Positions 1 to 11,345 of a DNA stretch of 64,000 nucleotides are shown here, in pieces; positions within the stretch are counted from its first letter, which is position 1, and each line of letters opens with the position of its first letter. This DNA comes from Phascolarctos cinereus (lineage: Eukaryota > Chordata > Mammalia > Diprotodontia > Phascolarctidae), in contig NW_018344001.1 in the NCBI RefSeq assembly GCF_002099425.1, forward strand, positions 3,558,001-3,622,000, in the 5' to 3' direction. A model generated the notes under the pieces. It had not been told where the DNA came from and searched no databases. It saw only the letters and a list, made by a program, of their open reading frames with translations. The position numbers and the translations under genes were made by a program.

Positions 1-915
1 GGGCAGGAAAAAAAAGTTTGTTTTTTTTTTTTAGTGGAGGGGGACAGGGAGGAGGGGAGGGGGAGTGAGTGAACCTTACTTTCATCAGAATTGGCTCAAA
101 GAGGGAATAACATACTCACTCAATCAGGTATAGAAGTCTGTCTTACCCTACAGGAAAGTAAGAGGGGAAAGGAAAAAAGAAGTAGGGGATGAAAGAAGGG
201 AGGGAAGATTGGTGGAGGTGTTGGTCAGAAACAAAACGCTTTTGAGGAGGGACAGTGTAAAAGGACAGAGAAAGAGAATAAAATAAATGGAGGTAGAGAA
301 TGGGATGAAGGGGAATACAGTTAGCAATAATAACTGGAAAAAAATCTGAAGCAAGTTTCTCTGATTAAAGGCCTCATTTCTCAAACATATAGAGAACAGA
401 TTCAAATTTATAAAAAAAAAATAAGAGCCATTCCCCAATTGATACATGATGAAAAGGTATAATCAGTTTTCAGATTAAGTAATCAAAGCTATCTATAGCC
501 ATATAAAAATATTATCATTATTGATGAGAGAAATGCAAATTGAAACAATTCCAAGGACTACCTCCTACCTATTAGATTGGCTAATAGGACAGAAAAGGTA
601 AATGATAAATGTTGGATTGGATGTGGGAAAACTGAGACATTAATGCACTGCTGAAGAAGTTGTGAAGTGATTTAACTATTCTGTAGAGCAATTTGGAATT
701 ATGTCCAAAGGTCTATAAAACTAGGTATACCCTTTGACCTAGCAATATCACTACTAGTCTGTTTCCCAAAGGAGATTAAGAAAAAAGAAAAAGGACCTAT
801 ATGTACAAAAATTTTTATAGCAGCTCATTTCTGGGGGTAAAGAATGAGAAATTGAGGGCATGCCTATCAATTGGGGAATGGCTGAACAGATTGTGGTATG
901 TTATATATACATATA
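1..915 (+). mobile_element. LINE-1 fragment, ORF2 C-terminal region
   Basis: From about 400 onward the sequence follows the L1 ORF2 C-terminal coding segment, in order: the 'gagaaatgcaaat' block, 'ggatgtgggaaaactg', 'cctttgacctagcaatatc', 'atagcagctcatt' and 'caattggggaatggctgaac'. It stops short of the 3' UTR near 915. The purine-rich 1-300 part is a segment I associate with marsupial L1 copies, but this is less certain. The copy is decayed and non-functional. Confidence 0.8.
39..63 (+). other. Potential G-quadruplex motif
   Basis: Four G-runs of 5, 3, 4 and 5 bases (39-43, 47-49, 54-57, 59-63) are separated by loops of 3, 4 and 1 bases. This fits the classical G3+N1-7 rule. Folding in vivo is an inference. 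Confidence 0.5.
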
Positions 916-1024
916 GGACATTGAGTTAGATAAGTAATCCAGACAGTTTATGAAACTTCACTGTCACTTAAGAGATAAATTAGACTAGATATATATATCT
1001 TGGAATTATATACATAGAGATAAT

Positions 1025-1940
1025 AGTTGAACACATGAGAGCTCACATCACTTCCAAAAGAGTGAGTTTAATAAGAGGAAGAATCTAGGGCAGAACCTTG
1101 GGATGATGGAATCCTAATAAAGCTGCCTCCAGCCCCAATATTCTAACTTCCTTATGGGCTTCAGTGAACAGCTGGAATGTCCCAATTGATTTACCCACAC
1201 AATCTGGCTTTAACCACACCACAGACCCAATCATAGACCTCACTGAACAACAGACCCACTGCCCCTACCTAGCCCCACCCCAAATCAATGTCCTAACTTC
1301 TTCATATATGCCTCATCATCTCACTAGAACAGCAGGCATGTCCATGTGATGGAATTCCAGCCATTGCCTCTAGCTAGCCACTGCCCCCAGACCCATTTCT
1401 CATATTTCTCATAGAAACAGCAACTGTGTCCATCCACTCAACCACAACCATGTCCATATAATTTCAGATAGGATCACAATAGTCAGCCAGTCAGAAATCC
1501 AGCCAATCAGAAAGTAACACCACCTGGATACCTGAGCAGGATGTGGACTCCAAAACAATAGAAGGGACTTTCCCTAAGTAGGCACCTATGCAGTAATAGA
1601 AAAATCTGTCCTTTAGGTGAACTTATGACATAGAGAGGCTTATTATAATATCACTATCATACATATATACCCCTCAAATGTTTTTTTTTTGTATGCACTG
1701 TGGATAATAGCATGCACAATTTTACCAAGGCTAGGACCCCTCCTCCATTACCTAATACCTTGACAAACCTCTTCTGCTTTTTTTAGTATTCATAATTTCT
1801 ATTGCATAATCAGCATCATTACACTATAAAATTACCTTGTTGTCTCACTAAACTGCTGGTTCTCTTGGAACCCAGACTGCTTCCTGAGAGGTATCACTCT
1901 CAATAAATGCCTTTGCTTGGATTATAAAAAAAAAAAAAAA
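1025..1940 (+). mobile_element. LTR-like block ending in poly(A), endogenous-retrovirus type
   Basis: The block is C-rich, with CCAAT-type motifs near 1500-1515, a TATA-like box at 1825-1831 and a polyadenylation signal at 1902-1907. A run of 15 A begins 19 bases after that signal. The TATA-to-AATAAA spacing of about 75 bases suits a U3-R arrangement. The start is not defined. It is an old, broken fossil; family not assigned. Confidence 0.4.
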
Positions 1941-2572
1941 GGTGCGTCCTGTTTGTATTATGATCTAGATTCTGTTTCCTTGAAAGATTTAAAATGGAGC
2001 CAGCCAGGAGAAGAAAAAATTCTAAGACCTCTAGTCAGAGAGTTTACAATACTGGCAAAGATTAACAAACTTTCATAGCTGAAGCAACTGTTGCAGTAAG
2101 CAGGACTAACTCCCATTTTAGGCTTTCTATAGGAGATTAGATTACAAGAAAAAAAAAAACCTGCAGAGACACTTGTATTTTCATTCATCATCTTTGGCTA
2201 TGATGGAGTTACAGAAAAGAAAAGTCAGATAATCAAAGTTTGTATAACTGCTTATCTTGGTGGATAAGATGTTTGGAGATTAATCATGTTAAGATTGCCA
2301 GAGAAAACTGCTGAGACTTTAGGGTAATTCTAGGAACCGATTCCCTTCTGAAATACCTTAGTAAGTTTGGGGGTACCACTCCATAAAATTTGTTTTAAGG
2401 AAAAATAAGAATTAAATTTCATAAAAGTTAAATGTAAATGGAAAGATTGGTAGCTTTATTGTTATAGGGCAATGAAGGAAAGCAGCTAGTTTGGAAGTAA
2501 TCTCAGAGGTAAGAAAAAAATAGACAAATGGTTTGCACCTTATAGCAACCTTGTGTTAATCCTTCCTTGACA
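1941..2572. other. Unassigned AT-rich stretch
   Basis: No coding potential and no repeat family that I recognise. It lies between the poly(A) of the LTR-like block and the 3' end of the next L1. The first 250 bases could belong to the same retroelement. Confidence 0.4.
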
Positions 2573-4280
2573 TTTCTTTTTTTTTTTTTGATGATTAATT
2601 TATTTTTAGTTCTCAACATTCACTTCCATAAGATTTTGAGCTTTAAATTTTCTCACCCTCCCACTTATCCCCCACCAAGATGGTGTACAATCTGATATAG
2701 GCTCTACATATACGTTCATGTTAAGCATATTTTCCCATTAGTCATGATGTAAAGCATATTTAGAACTAATGTGAGGGACCACAAAAATGAAGCAATAAAA
2801 CAAGACAGCAAAGGAAAAAGAGAGCAAATACTGCACTTCCACCTGCATTCAGACTCCGTAGTTCTTTCTCTGGGTGTGGATATCAATTTCCATACTGAGT
2901 CTCTTGGAGTTGTCTTAGATTCTTGCATTGTTGTCAAGAGCCAAGTCTATCAAAGTCAGCCATACCATAATGTGGCTGTTACTTTGTACAATATTCTCCT
3001 GGTTCTGCTCATTTCACTCTGCATCAGTTCATGCAAGTCTTTCCAGGTTTGTTTGAAGCCAGTCTGCTCATCATTTCTTATAGCACATTAGTATTTCATT
3101 ATATTCCATTACATTCATATACCACAACTTTTTCAGCCATTCCCCAATGGATGGGTATCCCCTCAATTTCCAATCCTTTGCCACAAGAAAAAAAAAGCCA
3201 CTATAAATATTTTTGTTCATGTGGATCCTTTTCCTGTTTTTATGATCTCTTTGGGATACAGCACTAGAAGTGGTAGTGCTGGGTCAAAGGGCATGCACAA
3301 TTTTCTAACCCTTTGGCCATAGTTCCGAATGGCTCTCCAACATGGTTAGATCATTTTGCAACTCCACCAACAATGTATTAGTGTTCCAATTTTCTCACAT
3401 CTTCTCCAACATTTATCATGGTCCTGTTTAGCCAACCTGATAGGTGTGATGTGGTACCTCAAAGTTGTTTTGATTCACATTTCTTTAGAACATTTTTTTT
3501 CATATGACTATAGATAGCTTTAGTTTCTTCCTCTGAAAACTGCCTGTTCATATCCTTTGATCATTTATCAATTGGAGAATGACTTGTATTCTTATAAATT
3601 TGATTCAGTTATCTATATATTTAAGAAATGAGGCCTTTATCAGAGACGTTGGTTGTAAAAATTCTTTCCCAGTTTTCTGCTTCCCTCCTAATCTTGGATG
3701 TATTGGCTTTATTTGTGCAAAAAATTTTCAATTTAATGTAATCAAAATTATCCATTTTCAATTTCATAATGTTCTCTATCTCTTGTTTTGTTATTAATTC
3801 TTTCCTTCTCCATAGATCTGAAGGGTCAACTATTCCTCACTTATAGTTTGCTTATAGTACCAGCCTTTATATCTAAATCATGTACTCATTTTTGACTTTG
3901 TTTTGATATAGAGTATAAGATGTTGGTCTATGCCCAGTTTCTGCCATACTCTTTTCTAGTTTTCCCAGCAGTTTTTGTCAAATATTGAGTTCTTATCCTA
4001 GAAATTGGAATATTTGGATTTATCAAATAGTAGATTAAGATATTCACTGACTATTGTGGCTTGCATACCTAACCTATTCCACTGATCCACCACTGTATTT
4101 CTTAGCCAGTACCAAGTAGTTTTGATGATTGCTGCTTTATAATACAATTTAAGATCTGGAACAGCTAGGCCACCTTCCCTTGCATTTCTTTTCATCCGTT
4201 CTGGACTTTTTGTTCTTCCAGATGAATTTTGTTTTTGTTTTTTTTTCCTAGCTCTATAAAATATTTTTGGTAGTTTGATT
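2573..4280 (-). mobile_element. LINE-1, 3' part, minus strand (5'-truncated)
   Basis: The T-run at about 2576-2590 is the poly(A) tail read from the other strand. After it come the 3' UTR and the ORF2 C-terminus in antisense. The minus-strand frame at 3998-4303 reads GGLAVPDLKLYYKAAIIKT and WYWLRN, which is characteristic L1 ORF2. The homology ends near 4280, an ordinary 5' truncation. Frames are degraded. Confidence 0.88.
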
Positions 4281-4465
4281 ACTTCCTTAACATTTCTAAC
4301 CATGAAAAGAGAAAAGATTGTTTAAACCAGAGATCCCTTATAACTCCTCCAGTTCAAAAGACCCTCTCCCTGTTAATCGGTTTCATCTCAGATCAGATTC
4401 TCAAATGCAAGTGTGGGAAAAATGCCAGAAAAAAAAAATTTAGGGAAACTTGAACTACATTCTGT

Positions 4466-4966
4466 CCCTCCATCCCACCTGGTGGAGGGGAGTAGGGTAG
4501 CAGTTGCAGTGGGCCCCCCACTTCTAGTGGTCCCAATGGCCCTGTGCCCCTGGGCATCCTGCAGTCTGCTCCTCTAGGCAAACCTGAGGGCATCACCCAG
4601 GTGCAGTACACCTTGCCCACCCTGCCCCAGCAGTGCCTGGCCCCAGAGCTATAGCTATCGGGGGAAGGGTGGTCAGGCCCTACAGCCAACATCTGCTTTG
4701 CCTTGCCACCAGGAACTACCATCAATGGAAAGGTCCTGGCACCAGCCATACCAGTCCCTGGAATTCCCATTCTGTAGCCAAAGTCCTCTGCTGTACCTTC
4801 CAAAGCCCAGTCAATGTCTTCAGTGAAGGCTCAGCCCTTGGTAGGCCCTGCCCAGCTACTGCCTGGGAAGGTCTTGGTGTGCCTGGCAACACCTGGCATG
4901 GCAGTACGAGGCGGGTGGAGACAGCCTCTGCCCGTGGTGACCCACCCTTCTCTTCCTGTTGCAGAA
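4466..4966 (+). pseudogene. CIC: Capicua (CIC) pseudogene fragment
   Basis: A GC-rich island in AT-rich DNA. One forward frame (codons in phase with 4526) reads [27 protein letters not shown] (to 4633), [19 protein letters not shown] (4697-4753), [16 protein letters not shown] (4850-4879) and GMAVRGG...QPLPVV (4895-4939). From memory, the proline-rich middle of Capicua, an HMG-box transcriptional repressor, has the same blocks in the same order: [52 protein letters not shown]...QPLPLV. In-frame stops lie at 4493-4495, 4652-4654 and 4775-4777. There is no start codon, HMG box or C-terminal domain, so this is a dead fragment. No poly(A) is left at its 3' side, where a MIR begins, so processed retrocopy is the likely but unproven origin. 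A live exon is unlikely because of the stops. Confidence 0.82.
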
Positions 4967-4969
4967 AGT

Positions 4970-5150
4970 TATTAGCTGCATAATCTTAGTCAAGTTATCT
5001 TATCTCTGTTTACCCCAGTTTCCTGATCTATAAAGAGAAAAATAATTGTAGCCATCTCCCAGTATTGGTGTGAGATCAAAATAATATAATGACTGTAAAG
5101 TGCTTAACACATCAACTGACATATGCTAAGCATTATATTATTATTATTTC
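4970..5150 (+). repeat. MIR/CORE-SINE, 3' part
   Basis: Landmarks in order: 'cataatcttagtcaagtta', 'gtttcctgatctataaa', a 'ggtgtgagatcaaa' block and 'tgtaaagtgctta', followed by an AT-rich tail with ATT repeats. It abuts the CIC fragment. Confidence 0.7.
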
Positions 5151-6417
5151 TTAAATCAAATGTAATTGTTTCATGCCTGAAACTCTAAAACGATTGGAAA
5201 ATGCTAAAGGTAATAAGATTAGTGATTTTTACATGTGATAATTTGGAAATGCAATTGATGTCATCTGAAGTATTGTCTCATGATGTTGTTTGTGTTATTG
5301 CATTTCTAAATTATCTTATATTGTGAAGGTTGAGAGACCATTGTAACAGAAATGTTGTTGGACAAAACTTCCCTTTTAATCTGGATGCTGTTAGATTATG
5401 AATTGGACTTTTAAAAGGTTGTGATAATATAGATATTTGAAAACTATTAAATATATAATGAGATATATTTGTTATAAAATAGATGATAATAATAATAATT
5501 ATAATAGTGAATTTTCATTTGGAAATTCTTGGCTAGTACGAAAGTGTATAGAGTGGTTTAAAGATGTGCTTTCAACATATCAATGATCAGTCAAATATGA
5601 GGTATTTGCTGTATGTCTAAAGCTCCCAAATATGGGTAGTTTTGATTTATAGGTAAAAAACAGATGAAATGTTAGCTGTTAAAGAAACATCAGGAAAGAT
5701 ATTCAAGCCCTAAGTTGTGGTTAGTGGAATTCTGCTATTTAAGTAAAAATTCCTCAGACTGTAATTTACTATTATTTTGAGCTTTGATCACTAGGATAGT
5801 GGTCTGAATTGTCATGAAGCCAATAGCAGAAAATAGCATGTGCTGCAGTCTGGGAACAGGTAAAGGTGGTTGTCTGTGCCTAGGAGGTGCTTTGGGGATG
5901 ATCTGGGCACAGCTAAGGTAGGACCCTCCTGGTTCTATTTCTCCATTATGCTATTTCCTTTCTGAAAAGGAAATTTTCCCACCTGGTTAATCTTGAGCCT
6001 TGCCTCTGATACCCTGGGACTACATGACTGGCTGTGAGATATCACTCATGTCTGGAATCAAACAGAGCTAAGTGAGTTTGTCCTTCTGTTATGATATATA
6101 CCATTATAACTATTGCCGTCTTTTTCCATTTATAGCACATTTCTATAATCAAGAAGTTTCGTGAGTACAAAACTAAACATATCAAATAATATATTGATGT
6201 TGTAACATCTCTTAGTTATGATAATAGGATGCAAGCACGAACATCTTACAATTTTAACCTATATTTGTCGTAAAATTATAATATATGGACAATATCCTCT
6301 TAAGGGGGAAATGATTAAACAGAGTAATAAGACAAAGATGTAATGTGAAAGTTTTCTATTTAAATAGAATAGTAAATTTTGAGAAAAGCAACAGGATTAG
6401 ACTGTTTTCTCTAAGAA

Positions 6418-6425
<8 letters not shown>
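5151..6425. other. Unassigned AT-rich stretch
   Basis: About 1.3 kb with no recognised repeat or coding signal. It holds one inverted repeat, 5237-5255 with 5297-5315 (18 of 19 bases pairing, 41-base loop). Degraded unknown transposon sequence or single-copy DNA are both possible. Confidence 0.4.
5237..5315. repeat. Inverted repeat, 19-bp arms
   Basis: The right arm 'attgcatttctaaattatc' (5297-5315) is the reverse complement of 5237-5255 with one mismatch. The loop is 41 bases. It may be the core of an old miniature DNA transposon, but family and target duplication are not visible. Confidence 0.5.
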
Positions 6426-6449
<24 letters not shown>

Positions 6450-6891
6450 ATATTGCATACATATACACATATATATACATACATATAAACATACACACAG
6501 ATATGTATATACATGCACATACATATATACACAGATATATATACATGTATGTATATACATATCTGTATGCATATATATATATATGTATGTGCATGTATAT
6601 ATATATCTGTGTATATATGTATGTGCATGTATATACATATCTGTGTGTATGTTTATATGTATGTATATATATATATGTATGTATGTATGTATATATTGCA
6701 TACATATACACATATATATATACATACATATAAACATACACACAGATATGTATATACATGCACATACATATATACACAGATATATATATACATGCACACA
6801 CATATATATGCATACAGATATGTATATACATACATGTATACATGAACACATACATACATGTTGTAAACATATATGTATGTGTGTATATGTA

Positions 6892-6892
<1 letters not shown>
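6424..6892. repeat. Palindromic ATGT/ACAT repeat array
   Basis: A cryptically simple tract of TATG, TATA, ACAT and CACA units with higher-order structure. A block at 6478-6515 recurs in direct orientation at 6723-6760 and inverted at 6626-6663. The larger inverted pair is about 6540-6680 with 6700-6840, centred near 6690. Frames of 60-198 codons run through it on both strands only because these units lack stop codons. Confidence 0.85.

Positions 6893-6893
<1 letters not shown>

Positions 6894-6938
<45 letters not shown>
6894..6938. repeat. (GT)n microsatellite
   Basis: An almost pure GT dinucleotide run of about 22 units, directly following the palindromic ATGT array. Confidence 0.97.
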
Positions 6939-6942
<4 letters not shown>

Positions 6943-7139
6943 CTGACTTCCAAAATTTTTCTGTCATGGAAATTCAAGCTTCAAGTATGTTTTAGCAATA
7001 AGTTCTCAAAATTGGATTAAGGATTTATTAATTAAGGAAGTTGCACATAAATTGTGTTGATAATGGCAATGAAAGTAATATTATTTCCCCACTTTTTAAA
7101 GTAACTGTCTGATAATTTTAAAAGGCAGAATTGACAATA

Positions 7140-8195
7140 AATGAACTTCCTTAGAAAAAAAAAGCACTAGGATAAAATGGATTTACAAGTAAATTCTGTC
7201 AAGCATTTAAATATCAACTAATTCCAATATTAAATAAATTATTTGGAATAATAAGCAAAGAAGGGATCCTACCAAACTCCTTTTATGAAACAAATATGAT
7301 ACTGATACCTAAACCCAGGAAGGGTAAAAATAGAAAAAGAAAATTATAGACTAATTTCATTAATGAATATGGATGCAAAAATCCTGAATAAAATACTAGC
7401 TAAAAGATTACAACAATATATTGCAAAGATTATATATGTAACCAAGCGGGATTTATACCAGGAGCACAGGGATAGTTTAACATTAAGAAAATTATTAACA
7501 TAATGTATCAATAAAAAAGAAAATAAAATCATATAACAGATGCAGAAAAAAGCTTTTGATAAAGTACAACTCGTTTCTACTAAAAAATTGAAAATATAGG
7601 TATAATTTTTTTCTTAAATTAATGAAAAGCATATTTATCTAAAACTATCAGCAAGCATTATTTGTAATGGGAGATAAGCTAGAAGCTTTCCTAGTAAGAT
7701 CATGTGTGAAAGAGTGATAACTACTATCATCAGTGTTATTCAATATTGTATTGGGAATCCTTGAAATAGCAATAAGAGAAGAAAAAGAAATAGAAGGAAT
7801 CAAAATAGGGACTGAGGTAATAAAACTATCTCTTTTTTTCAGACATTCTGATGAATTAGCATTCCTATATATCACAAACAAAACCCTACAAGAAGAGATA
7901 GTAAGAGATACCCCATTTAAAATAACTTCAGATGGTATAAAATACCTGGAAATACATCTGCCAAAACAATCCCAGGAACTATAGAAGATGTAAATAATTA
8001 GAGAAATATAAGTTATTAATTGGTAGACAGGGCTGATATAATAAATACGAAGAAAGAGAGTCAAAACTGTCAAAGGAACTAATAAAAAATGTAAAGGAAG
8101 GAGGTTTAGCAGTATCAGATCCCAAACTACACTATGAGGCAATGATCATGAAACCTATCTGGTGCTGGCTAAGAAATAGAAAAGTAGCTCATAAT
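7140..8195 (+). mobile_element. LINE-1 ORF2 reverse-transcriptase fragment
   Basis: Forward frames give [20 protein letters not shown] (about 7355-7415), KAFDKV near 7551, and a decayed active-site region near 7840-7860 where FADD is expected. The WCWLRN block lies near 8160. Several frameshifts and stops separate these blocks, so it is an old immobile copy. Both the 5' and 3' ends of the LINE are missing. Confidence 0.85.
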
Positions 8196-8480
8196 CTTTT
8201 TAAAGAGATTCTTATATTAGGTACAGGATGTAGGTAAGGATAGAAAGAGCAAATGGTATATAAACTGAAATTTTATAAAGTATCAAAATTGGAGAACCAA
8301 TTTTAAATATTACTATAGAATTATGTAGGAACCTCTGGATTTGGAACCAGAGAAGTAGGGCCCTTTTCAGAGCTGTTCTGAGAACAAAGCTTATTTTCCA
8401 AGAAAAGATGTCTAGGGACCAGATAATTACATGAGACATCTGAGACTCAAAATGTGCTGGTTAAATGGGTATATGCATAC
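8196..8480. other. Unassigned stretch between L1 and SINE
   Basis: AT-rich sequence without a recognised family; the first part may be the diverged continuation of the preceding L1. Confidence 0.35.
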
Positions 8481-8624
8481 TTTTTTTAGGCAATTGGGAT
8501 TAAGTGACTTGCCCAGGGTCACACAGCTAGCAAATGTCAAGTGTTTGGTCTGAGGGCAGATTTGAACTCAGGTCCCCCGACTTCAGGGCCGGTGCTCTAT
8601 CCACTGTGCCATCTAGCTGCCCCC
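8481..8624 (-). repeat. Short tRNA-headed CORE-SINE with poly(A) end, minus strand
   Basis: Read on the minus strand it begins 'ggggcagctagatggcaca', has a B-box-like 'agttcaaatctg', 'tgtgaccctgggcaagtca' and ends in a short A-run (T7 at 8481-8487). It carries the block 'ccaaacacttgac' also found in the copy at 32216. Low divergence suggests a relatively young insertion. Confidence 0.93.
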
Positions 8625-9715
8625 AGTTAAATGAATATTGAGAAGGGGTTACCAGAATACAAGGATATTGGCTGTTAGTTAATACTGGTGATTACCATTG
8701 TGTTGTTTTGCTCTTTTGTTCCAAGATGTTTATTCTTCAGTTTTATTGATTACATTGGCGACATATAAATCTTCCTTCCCAGAGCTAGTCCATGGTGAGA
8801 TCTCTAAGTAGTTTGCTCTGTACCTGACAATTTAATTATGCAATTATGAGACTTGTGAGGAAAAAAAAAAACTTGGTTGCATTCTTTGAACCTAACCCTG
8901 AATGGCTGAGAACGTAGACCATCTCTATGCACTGTTTAGAAACCCTTAACTAAGGACCTATGCTATGCTGACCAGAAACTCAGATCCAAAGATTGATACA
9001 AGGAGCTTTATCATGATTGTCAACCCATACATCTTCTAAGGGCCCTACCAGGTCCTTGTGATTACTCCCACAGCTGCCAACCTTGTGTGTGTGGACGCCC
9101 AGATCATCTGAAAAAAGCTCCTGCTTTTCAGTGGATGGCAGAACTCTTCAGGGACCTCAAGATTTATCTAGCGTGGACCCAGAAGCAGCTGACACCCAGA
9201 CTAGACAACTGTTTCAAGATTCAAGATGAGGGCTGATTCCTAGTTCTTTTTTTCTTCTTCTTCTTTTTCTCTTTTGTTCTTCTTCTTCTTTTTCTCTTTT
9301 GTTATCTGCCCAGCCACTAAGGCACTGATTCCAGCATGTGTTAGCATTTTCTCCCCCTATGTTCTTGTCCCCCTTTTCTGCTTGCAAGCAAACAATGTTT
9401 AGTGATAATATCTGGGACATATATCCCCAATAGGTCCCCTCAAGGAACTAACCCCCTGGGCAACATGTCATCCTGGCCCAGCCAGCCTCTGCAGTGGGAT
9501 TTGAGAAAATAGCATTAGAGAAAAATATCCCCTCAGCTTTCAGAGGTACCCTTAGAAACCTAATGGAGAAATATGGCCTTGCTTTGGAACCCCAACTAAT
9601 GAAATATTAGTGAGACTTAGGATAACGATCATTTAAATATTATAAAGGCAATGAGTGAAAAAAGGTGGGATTGGGTAAGAAGAGACCCATTTATCTTTAA
9701 GTATTTGTAAGATAT
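8625..9715. other. Unassigned stretch
   Basis: No repeat family or gene recognised. The segment 9040-9620 is less AT-rich than its surroundings but has no long frame. It contains a perfect 25-bp tandem duplication at 9254-9303. Confidence 0.35.
9254..9303. repeat. Tandem duplication, 2 x 25 bp pyrimidine unit
   Basis: Positions 9254-9278 and 9279-9303 are identical pyrimidine-rich 25-mers, each ending in 'cttttgtt'. Confidence 0.95.
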
Positions 9716-9966
9716 GGATGGCTGGGTAGCACAGTGGATAGACTACTAGGCTTGAAATTAGGAAGACTCATCTTTGTGAGTTCACATCTGGCCTCAGACA
9801 CTTATTAGCTGTGTGACCCTGAGCAAGTCACTTAACCCTGTTTGACTCAGTTCCTCATCTGTAAAAAGGAGCTGGGGAAGGAAATGGCAAATCACTCCAG
9901 TATCTTTGCCAAGAAAACCCTAAAATGAGGTTATGAAGAGTTGGTCACAATTGAACAACAACAACA
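9716..9966 (+). repeat. MAR1-like CORE-SINE with Bov-B-type tail
   Basis: Full-length-looking copy: tRNA-like head ('gcacagtggata'), CORE ('tgtgtgaccctgagcaagtca'), the 'ggaaatggcaaatcactcc' and 'ctttgccaagaaaaccc' tail, 'atgaagagttgg' and a (CAA)n end. The tail matches what I know as the Bov-B/RTE-mobilised 3' end. Confidence 0.92.
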
Positions 9967-11139
9967 AATTTGTGAGACATACACACATATGTGTGTGTCT
10001 CTGTATATACACACACAATGCATGCATACATATAATTCTGTGTCTAAAAGTATTCTAGGCACACATATGCATACCCAAATCTTTTCCCTCCACAGATTCA
10101 CCCACTCAAAATCCCTCCCACTGTTTCTGTTGCTATCACTTGAAGTTCATCTTCTGAGCAGCTGACTAAAGACAAATAGGGAGAAAAACTAAGTGTATGA
10201 TGGAGAAGCAAGTAGGGGAGGGCTGAGAGAAAGGATATGGCCAGTTTCTAGCCCTACTAATGAAGCCTGTTGAGTCACTGTGCCTAGCACAAGATCTCAC
10301 CAGCTTTTACCTGGCTAAGTTCACCCTGGCCTGATTTGCCAATATAATGGGATTAACTGGTTGGCTTTTCAACATCTAGCTTAGTCATTAAGATAAAAAA
10401 GGGGAAAATGGCTTCTTTCAACCCACTTGACTGGAGGATTTTGTAACTGACTCATCTGGTTGAATCAGTCAAAATAATCAGTTAAACATAGCCTCAGTTA
10501 TTACAGTGGGAAAAAAATGATGTTTTAATAAAAAAGTGAACTTTTCTTGCCATCCATATATAATCCTATAAATCAATTGTACTGATTCTAGCATTGAGAT
10601 TCTATAGTCGCAACTGTCCTTCCATTGGGGTGGGCAGTTCTTCCCCTGAAGTTGATTACCACCCATTTCTAACTTAGTAAATAGTCTGGAAGAATTGTTA
10701 TGGTCAGAACAAATCAACAGAAAAGCTGGTGAAGAGCATTTCTGACATTGGACTGGCCAATCCTTGACATGTCATCCATTAATGGACTTAGAGTGCATAC
10801 TGGCAGGGACTTTCAGAACCTGTGCTCTGCTTTCACAATCTTCGAAAACTAGCGGTCACCCCCATGTGAAGATGAGGCAAGGGAGAAGAATTTTAGCAGA
10901 GAGGCTTTCACCCAAATCTCTTATAATAAAGAAATCAGCCTCCTCCAGATAGAGCTGAGCTTTTGCTAATGATCCTCCTACAATACACCACCAAGACCTG
11001 AATGCGATACTGCACATGCAGTCAAGATAGTGTACAGTTGGACCATTTGAGCCTTTCTAAACATTTTATACTTCTGATAATGGGTCCTAAAAATCATTTC
11101 TTTAGCTCTTTTTTTTCCCTTTTTGGCCAAATGACTTAG
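9967..11139. other. Unassigned stretch
   Basis: A short CA/TATA-rich patch near 9980-10040, otherwise no recognised repeat or coding sequence. Probably single-copy or strongly decayed DNA. Confidence 0.35.
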
Positions 11140-11345
11140 TGAAACTTTGGACTCGGAGTCAAAAAAATTGCCCTCCCTCCTGGTAGTTCACTTATCAGCT
11201 ATGTGACTTGGGCAAGGCACTTCATCATTTTTAGTCTCAGTTAAATAATCTGTAAAATGGGGATAAAAGCACTTGCACTACCTATTTGATAAAATAATTG
11301 AGGGGAAAGCATTTAGCAATCTGTAAAGTATGATAAAGGTGTCAG
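11140..11345 (+). repeat. MIR/CORE-SINE
   Basis: Landmarks 'tgtgacttgggcaaggcac', 'tctgtaaaatggggataa' and 'gcaatctgtaaagtatgata' occur in MIR order on the plus strand. The copy is diverged. Confidence 0.85.

Noticed and set aside
4393-4983. Two long frames of 136 (minus) and 116 (plus) codons over the CIC fragment
   Set aside because: Both are out of phase with the frame that shows CIC homology; they are open only because the region is GC-rich.
6356-7020. Eight overlapping frames of 60-198 codons on both strands, rich in Y, I, H, T and C
   Set aside because: They run through the ATGT/ACAT and GT simple repeats, whose units lack stop codons in every frame. No start context or domain.
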